Shown here: positions 59,125 to 64,000 of the stretch, in pieces
Layout of the letters: the number at the start of each line of letters is the position of its first letter
Position numbering within the stretch: position 1 is the first letter of the stretch
Source: Streptomyces sp. NBC_00690
GTDB lineage: Bacteria; Actinomycetota; Actinomycetes; Streptomycetales; Streptomycetaceae
Length of the DNA stretch: 64,000 nt
Direction of reading: 5' to 3'
Assembly: GCF_036226685.1 (NCBI RefSeq)
Contig: NZ_CP109009.1
Span: forward strand, 2,294,001 to 2,358,000
Notes under the pieces: model-generated
Seen by the model: the letters and a program-made list of their open reading frames with translations, nothing else
Databases searched by the model: none
Told to the model about the DNA's origin: nothing
Made by a program: the position numbers and the translations under genes

Positions 59125-60618
59125 ATGTCCATAGCCGAGCAGACCGACCCGGAGAGAACGAGCGCCAGCGCGTTCGGAAGGATCGAAAGCCGCGGCATCG
59201 ACCGCATCCCCGACGACGAACGCCACGGCCACCCCCGCGAGTTGATCCGCATCTGGGCCTTCGCCAGCGTCAACTACCTGTACATCATCCTCGGCGGCCT
59301 GCTGATCGTCTTCGGACTGACCGTGTGGCAGGGCCTCGCCGTGGTCGTCGTGGGCAATCTGTTCTGGGCGGCCATCGGCCTGCTCGCGACCAGCGGCCCG
59401 GTGTCCGGGACGCCCAGCGGGGTCATCACCCGAGCCATGTTCGGGACCCTGGGCAACCGCGTCATCGTCGGGCTGTTCAGCTGGCCCAGCTTCATCGCGT
59501 ACGGCGCCATCAACCTCTCGGTCGGAGGGCTCGCCGCCTTCGCCTTCACCGAGCAGGTGGGCATGGCCGCCCAGCGGCCCGTACAGATCGTGATCGTGCT
59601 GCTGATCGCCGCCCTCACCCTGACGATCAGCGTCTACGGGTACGGCACCATCCTCAAGGTGAGCGGCGCGATCACCACCGCACTCGCGCTGTGCATGGCG
59701 GTCCTCGCGGGCTATGTCCTCACCGAAGCCGACTGGAACTACGCCCCCGATCCGGAGTCCGCGCTGTCCGGCGGTGCACTCTGGGCCGTGATCACCGCCG
59801 GCATCGCGCTCACCGCCTCCTCGCCCCTGTCATGGGCCATCAGCCCCGACTACGCCCGCTATCTGCCCGCGGACACCTCCCGCAAGGCCGTCGCCACCTG
59901 GACCGCGCTCGGCGGATTCATCCCGGCCGTCCTGCTCGGGTCGGTGGGCGTGCTGGCCGGCAGCGTCGTCGACATGGCCGACGCCCAGAAGTCGCTGGCC
60001 ACGATCCTGCCGGGCTGGTTCTATCCGGTCTTCCTGCTGGTGATCGTCATCGGCTCGATCACCAACAACGTGATCACTCTCTACAGTTCGGGTCTCTGTC
60101 TCCAGTCGGTCGGGCTGCGGCTGCCCCGCATGGCCACCGTCCTGCTGTGCGGTCTGCTCGGTACCGCGATCGCCTGCTACGCGCTGTTCATCTCCGACTT
60201 CACCGACGCCCTGAGCAACATCCTCGAACTGTCCGTCGCCTTCGCCGGTCCATGGATCGCGATCATCGCCTCCGACCTGCTGATGCGGCACAACCGCTAT
60301 GACGGTGTGGAGTTGCACGACGAGTCCCCACAAGGGCCGTACTGGTTCTCCGGCGGTACCAACTGGGCGGGCTGTACGGCGCTGGTGGCCGGCACCACCG
60401 TCGGGGCCCTGTGCATGAACACCACGCTGTTCACCGGGCCCATCGCCTCGGCCCTCGGTGGCGCCGACCTCACCTTCGTCTTCGGGCCGATCGTCGCCGC
60501 CTCCCTCTACCTCGTACTGGTCAAGACCCTCTACCCCGCGCAGTACGCCGTCGCCCGCAACCGGACCGTCCCCCTGGACCGCGCGGTCACGACAAGCACC
60601 ACCGGCAAGGAGAACTGA
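59125..60618 (+). CDS. NCS1-family nucleobase permease (cytosine/purine type)
   Basis: This 497-aa membrane protein of the nucleobase:cation symporter-1 family has about 12 spans. Conserved pieces: ELIRIWAFASVNYLYIILGGLL in TM1, GTPSGVITRAMFGTLGN, VGLFSWPSFIAYGAINLSVGGLA, SPLSWAISPDYARYLP and VVGSITNNVITLYSSGLCLQSVG. These fit cytosine permease CodB and related transporters for purines, hydantoins or similar rings. The substrate is not fixed by sequence. It follows the TetR operators and is coupled to the downstream MBL hydrolase gene (start 5 nt after the stop), suggesting that uptake and hydrolysis are linked. Confidence 0.9.
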   Translation: MSIAEQTDPERTSASAFGRIESRGIDRIPDDERHGHPRELIRIWAFASVNYLYIILGGLLIVFGLTVWQGLAVVVVGNLFWAAIGLLATSGPVSGTPSGVITRAMFGTLGNRVIVGLFSWPSFIAYGAINLSVGGLAAFAFTEQVGMAAQRPVQIVIVLLIAALTLTISVYGYGTILKVSGAITTALALCMAVLAGYVLTEADWNYAPDPESALSGGALWAVITAGIALTASSPLSWAISPDYARYLPADTSRKAVATWTALGGFIPAVLLGSVGVLAGSVVDMADAQKSLATILPGWFYPVFLLVIVIGSITNNVITLYSSGLCLQSVGLRLPRMATVLLCGLLGTAIACYALFISDFTDALSNILELSVAFAGPWIAIIASDLLMRHNRYDGVELHDESPQGPYWFSGGTNWAGCTALVAGTTVGALCMNTTLFTGPIASALGGADLTFVFGPIVAASLYLVLVKTLYPAQYAVARNRTVPLDRAVTTSTTGKEN

Positions 60619-60623
60619 CCCGT

Positions 60624-61421
60624 ATGTCCGCCCCCACCGCGCTGCCTGTCGCCGACCGCTGGTACACCGTCACCCCTGTCGACGAGTCGCTGACACTGAT
60701 CCAAGAGCCCCATGTGGACCCGCTGCTCAGCGCCAACACCTGGCATCTGCGCGGCACCCGCCACGATCTGCTCATCGACGCCGGACTCGGGGTCGCCTCC
60801 CTGCGGGACGCACTGCCGGACCTCTTCGGCGAGCGCGAGCCGGTCGTCGTCCTCACCCACGCCCATCTCGACCACATGGGCTCGGCCCATGAGTTCGCCG
60901 AGTGCTGGGCCCACCCGGCCGAGCCGGTCGACACACCCGGCCGCGGCTCCCTCCTCGCCCGCGTACTGAACGACACCCTCGGCGGCGATCCCGACGCAGC
61001 CGCGAAACTCCCTCCGGTGCTGATCAACGCCCTGCCCACCGCGGACTACGACCCACTCGCCTATCGACTGCGTCCGGTCTCGATCACCCGGCAGTTGGAG
61101 GAGGGCGACACCATCGATCTGGGCGACCGACAGTTGCGCGTACTCCATCTGCCCGGTCACACACCCGGAAGCATCGGTCTGTACGACGAGGGCCGGCGCA
61201 TCCTCTTCTCCGGCGACGTCCTCTACGACGACGAACTCCTCGACACGCTGGAGGGCTCCGACATCGGCCAGTACATCGCGACCATGAGGAGACTGCGCCG
61301 GCTCGACGTCGACCTTGTCCACGCCGGTCACGGGGCGAGCTTCGGGGCCGAGCGGATGCGCGAGATCATCGACGCGTATCTGCTGTTCCGCGGTGGACAG
61401 GCGCCCCCGGAGGCGCAGTGA
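60624..61421 (+). CDS. MBL-fold metallo-hydrolase
   Basis: This 265-aa enzyme of the metallo-beta-lactamase fold has metal motif HAHLDHMGSAHEF (H-x-H-x-D-H), LLHLPGHTPGSIGLY-type second site, FSGDVLYDDELL and the final His in VHAGHGASF. The short preceding Asp motif LLIDAGLGV is typical. Family members hydrolyse lactones, thioesters, amides or nucleic acids; no signature picks one. AAGGAG of the upstream gene end serves as its ribosome-binding site. Coupled to the NCS1 permease it could open a heterocycle imported by the transporter (inference). Confidence 0.88.
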   Translation: MSAPTALPVADRWYTVTPVDESLTLIQEPHVDPLLSANTWHLRGTRHDLLIDAGLGVASLRDALPDLFGEREPVVVLTHAHLDHMGSAHEFAECWAHPAEPVDTPGRGSLLARVLNDTLGGDPDAAAKLPPVLINALPTADYDPLAYRLRPVSITRQLEEGDTIDLGDRQLRVLHLPGHTPGSIGLYDEGRRILFSGDVLYDDELLDTLEGSDIGQYIATMRRLRRLDVDLVHAGHGASFGAERMREIIDAYLLFRGGQAPPEAQ

Positions 61422-61428
61422 GCGCCGT

Positions 61429-64000
61429 CTAGACCTCCCGTACCTCGAAGGCGTCCAGGACGAACTCCGATCCCCAGGCGCCTCCGATCTTCCGCAGCCC
61501 CACCCATGCCTCGCCCTCGTCGGGTGCGGTGAACTCATGGCTCCACAGGGTGGGTTCGGTGGCCACCGGGAGCGGGGCGCGGTCGAGTTCGCGGGTGTCG
61601 ACGCCGGTGATCCAGGCGTACTCCCCCGCCTTCTCGTTCTCGTACCGGAACTCCACCCGGTAGTGCTTGCCCGGCTCGAAGCGCACCAGGTGCTGGACCG
61701 TGCGGTAGACCAGGCCCTCGTTCTCCCCGCGGGACTTCAGGGACTCGGTGCCGTCGATGACGTCGTCGATCGCCTTGCCGTTCCAGCCCCGCTGGGTGAA
61801 GGGGGCGTGGCGTTGGGCGATGTGGGTGCGTGGGTCGGTGGCGCCGCCCGCGTCGCCCTTGACGAAGACGCCCCAGCCCTGGGGCACATTCTCGAAGTCC
61901 TCGTACGCCACCGTGCCCGGTTTGCGGGTGGGGCGGGCGGCGACGATGCGGACGTTGTCGAAGCGGACGCGGGCGGCACCGGCAGCAGCGCGCAGGGTGA
62001 GGGTGATGGGGCCGCCGCCCTCGGGGACCGTGAAGTGGGTGAACATCCGCTGGAACCGCGTGCCGTGCTTGCGGTCCGCCGCCACGTAGTTGACGGCCGT
62101 GGAAATGTCGGTCCAGTTCTCGGCCCGCACCCCGTCGGACGTACGCACCTCCAGGCTGGCGCGGCGACGGTCGCCGGCGGTCGCACCGATCTCGACCTGC
62201 ACCGAGGCCGCGTAGCTGCCGGGCTTCAGCCGGGTCAGACGCTGGCTGACGGTCGCTGCTGCACCGGCCGCGATCACCAGTTCGTAGTCCCCGATCGCGC
62301 TCAGGGCGACCGAAGCAGGGCCGGTGGTCCGCCAACCGTCGAGGGTCCCCGAGGTGAACCCGGGGTCGTGGAGGGGGGTCGCCTGGCCCCAGTCGGGATC
62401 GGGCTGCGCGGGCAGTCGGGTGCGGTGGACGACGTACGGCTGTCCCGGCTCGGCGTCGATGGTGATCCGGCCGCCACTGCGCACGCGTAGGTCCTCGATG
62501 TGCTCGCGGCCCTGGTCGGTGAGGCGGTAGAGCGCCACGCGGGAGCGGCGCTGCCAGCCGCGGGGTAGACGCCATTCGCTGGTGCCGCCCGCGGGGTTGT
62601 AGTGGTAGAGCTTGGTGGGGTCGGTGGCCCGGCGCGGCTCCCAGGGGAGAAGATACGTTCCGCCGCTGTAGACCAGACGGCCGTCCGTGGTGATCTTGCG
62701 CATGCCGTCAGCGTCGGAGACCGAGGTGGGGCCGAAGAAGGTGATCTCGTGGTCGTCCCACCGCTTGATGGGGTGCGCCTGGAGGTACTTCGCGGGCAGG
62801 GAGTGGGTCCAGATCAGCTCGTAGAAGGCGGGCCAGTCGATCTTGCCGACCCAGCCTTCGAAGTTGCTGGTGCGGGGAATGCCCAGCAGGGTGGGCCACT
62901 TGTCGGCGAAGACATCCTTCTGGTGGTTGCGGATGAAGCGGATCAGTCGAGAGTTGATGCCGCGGGAGGTGTCGGGGCCGTAGTCGATCTCGGTCGCCCA
63001 GTGCGCCCACAGCGCCGAGCGTTCCAGGCCGTGGCCCCACTCGGTGGTGATCTGCCAACCCTGGTCGCGCAGGGCGCGCTGGAGTCGGTCGGAGGTCCAG
63101 CCGGATTCGCGGAAGACATCGATGTACAGCATGTTCAACGCGGGGTGGGTTTCGGCGCGCAGGGCGGCGAAGCGCCGGACGATGTCACCGCTGACCAGGT
63201 CGCGCCGCTGGTCGATGCGGTACGACTGGTCCAGCCAGTCCCACTGTTCGTCGGTCTTGTCGACGAGCGTCTCGGAGAAGGCGTTGGCGACCGGATAGGA
63301 CTCGGTGGCGTTCACGTGCACACCGAAGTCGCTGTTCCACTTCTGCCCCTCGCGCAGCAGGGTGTTGAGGTCGGTGAGTCCACCCGCGCGCTGGTTGTGG
63401 TTGCCGGCGTAGTCGGGGTGGGCGGAGTCGTGGCCCTCCGACTGGTAGCCCTTGAGGAGGGTGTACTGCCGCAGCCCGTCCGTCGCCAGGGAGATGCGTT
63501 TCACCTGGTCGAGGGTGGCGAGGAAGGGGTTGGTCGCCTGGGAGGCGAAGTTGAAGGGGATGTGGGGCACCACGCGCAGATGCTGTTCGTCGGCACCGAG
63601 CGGGGTGACCATGATGTCCCGGAAGGCGATCGCGGCGTCCTGCCAGTCGACGATGCCGTCGCCGCCGCGGTCACGGGTGATGACGACGGTGGCGTACGGA
63701 AGGGGTTCGGTGGCGTCGGCGGGTGCGGTGGCCGCGCGATGGGTCCACTGGCCGGGGACGAGTTGGGCTTTCACATAGCCGTCGCGGACCAGTGTCTGGC
63801 GCCAGAGCCGGCCGTTCTCCCAGGTGGTGCCGGCCGCGCTGGTGGGCTTGTCCCAGACGGTGTTGGTCTCGATGGCACCGCCGAGCCGGTCATGGGCGAC
63901 GACGGCGTACGCGCAGCCGGTGGCCCGGCTCTCCGCGGGGGTCTGGGGTGTGAGCCGGACGAGGGTGTCTGCGCTGGCGGCCTTGTCGAGGTGGATGCGG
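61429..64000 (-). CDS. Endo-alpha-N-acetylgalactosaminidase, GH101 (partial, N-terminus outside window)
   Basis: The frame is open to the right edge (about 857 codons). It encodes the C-terminal two thirds of a GH101 enzyme, which releases the T-antigen disaccharide from mucin-type O-glycans. The catalytic barrel contains GYQSEGHDSAHPDYAGN, NMLYIDVFRESGW (nucleophile Asp in YIDVF) and WQITTEWGHGLE (Glu acid/base in TEWG). After it come carbohydrate-binding-like beta domains (GFTSGTLDGWRTTGPASVALS and YEDFENVPQGWGVFVKG blocks). Ends SEFVLDAFEVREV. A signal peptide is expected upstream, outside the window. Only 7 nt separate it from the convergent MBL gene end. Confidence 0.92.
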   Translation of the reverse strand, partial: RIHLDKAASADTLVRLTPQTPAESRATGCAYAVVAHDRLGGAIETNTVWDKPTSAAGTTWENGRLWRQTLVRDGYVKAQLVPGQWTHRAATAPADATEPLPYATVVITRDRGGDGIVDWQDAAIAFRDIMVTPLGADEQHLRVVPHIPFNFASQATNPFLATLDQVKRISLATDGLRQYTLLKGYQSEGHDSAHPDYAGNHNQRAGGLTDLNTLLREGQKWNSDFGVHVNATESYPVANAFSETLVDKTDEQWDWLDQSYRIDQRRDLVSGDIVRRFAALRAETHPALNMLYIDVFRESGWTSDRLQRALRDQGWQITTEWGHGLERSALWAHWATEIDYGPDTSRGINSRLIRFIRNHQKDVFADKWPTLLGIPRTSNFEGWVGKIDWPAFYELIWTHSLPAKYLQAHPIKRWDDHEITFFGPTSVSDADGMRKITTDGRLVYSGGTYLLPWEPRRATDPTKLYHYNPAGGTSEWRLPRGWQRRSRVALYRLTDQGREHIEDLRVRSGGRITIDAEPGQPYVVHRTRLPAQPDPDWGQATPLHDPGFTSGTLDGWRTTGPASVALSAIGDYELVIAAGAAATVSQRLTRLKPGSYAASVQVEIGATAGDRRRASLEVRTSDGVRAENWTDISTAVNYVAADRKHGTRFQRMFTHFTVPEGGGPITLTLRAAAGAARVRFDNVRIVAARPTRKPGTVAYEDFENVPQGWGVFVKGDAGGATDPRTHIAQRHAPFTQRGWNGKAIDDVIDGTESLKSRGENEGLVYRTVQHLVRFEPGKHYRVEFRYENEKAGEYAWITGVDTRELDRAPLPVATEPTLWSHEFTAPDEGEAWVGLRKIGGAWGSEFVLDAFEVREV

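Noticed and set aside
1..64000. CRISPR arrays, insertion sequences, prophage genes, rRNA
   Set aside because: I scanned for direct repeats with spacers, transposase DDE/HUH motifs, integrase and phage structural genes and saw none.

Overview
The window is high-GC actinobacterial DNA. Gene content points to Streptomyces or a close relative: a long two-domain chaplin with a sortase signal, an XRE regulator paired with a DUF397 protein, a 38-codon ORF coupled to an anti-sigma-type ATP-binding protein, GTG starts, strong GC3 bias, and the gene run coaE / PAC2 / rpsA / polA / YdeP-type oxidoreductase / hotdog thioesterase / branched-chain amino-acid transporter / ANTAR regulator / tRNA / pyk. This identification is inference; no rRNA is present.

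Layout. 1-6.2 kb: MHYT membrane protein (cut by the left edge), secreted glycerophosphodiesterase, DUF1877 protein, O6-alkylguanine-DNA methyltransferase, MFS transporter, and a cupin gene followed by a uridine-kinase-like gene. 6.2-8.1 kb: an unusual minus-strand unit with one uncharacterised 243-aa protein, then two tRNA-mimicking structured RNAs whose arms are in circularly permuted order, then a strong terminator. 8.2-19 kb: chaplin, SNF2 helicase plus SWIM protein, slipin, methyltransferase, small proteins, coaE and PAC2. 19-34 kb: housekeeping genes (rpsA, hrpB, lytic transglycosylase, polA, molybdopterin oxidoreductase, thioesterase). 34.3-35.9 kb: gene-poor, with simple repeats and one small lipoprotein. 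35.9-44 kb: five-gene branched-chain amino-acid ABC operon, ANTAR response regulator, an odd class-I tRNA with a Leu anticodon, and pyruvate kinase. 44-64 kb: more accessory content, including a SIMPL protein, a lysine N6-hydroxylase/PLP-decarboxylase pair, aminopeptidase N, an Erm methyltransferase with a leader-peptide attenuator and WhiB7-type promoter, chorismate mutase, AraC regulator with GH35 glycosidase, a nonsense-interrupted XRE regulator with DUF397, a TetR/NCS1 permease/MBL hydrolase group, and a GH101 endo-alpha-N-acetylgalactosaminidase cut by the right edge.

The most unusual content is at 6.36-7.51 kb. After the stop codon of the 243-aa gene the transcript can form two modules. 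In each, the strand runs anticodon-stem 3' half, variable loop, T-arm, acceptor 3' strand, short loop, acceptor 5' strand, D-arm, anticodon-stem 5' half, and the whole is closed by an outer helix. Acceptor, T and anticodon stems pair fully, and the tertiary signature bases of tRNA (U8, A14, A15-U48, G18-G19, UUC-R-A T-loop) are present. This is the topology expected of a YrlA-type bacterial Y RNA or a circularly permuted tRNA gene. The protein beside it is not the usual Ro60/Rsr partner. All of this was derived by hand-pairing; no covariance search or folding program was run.
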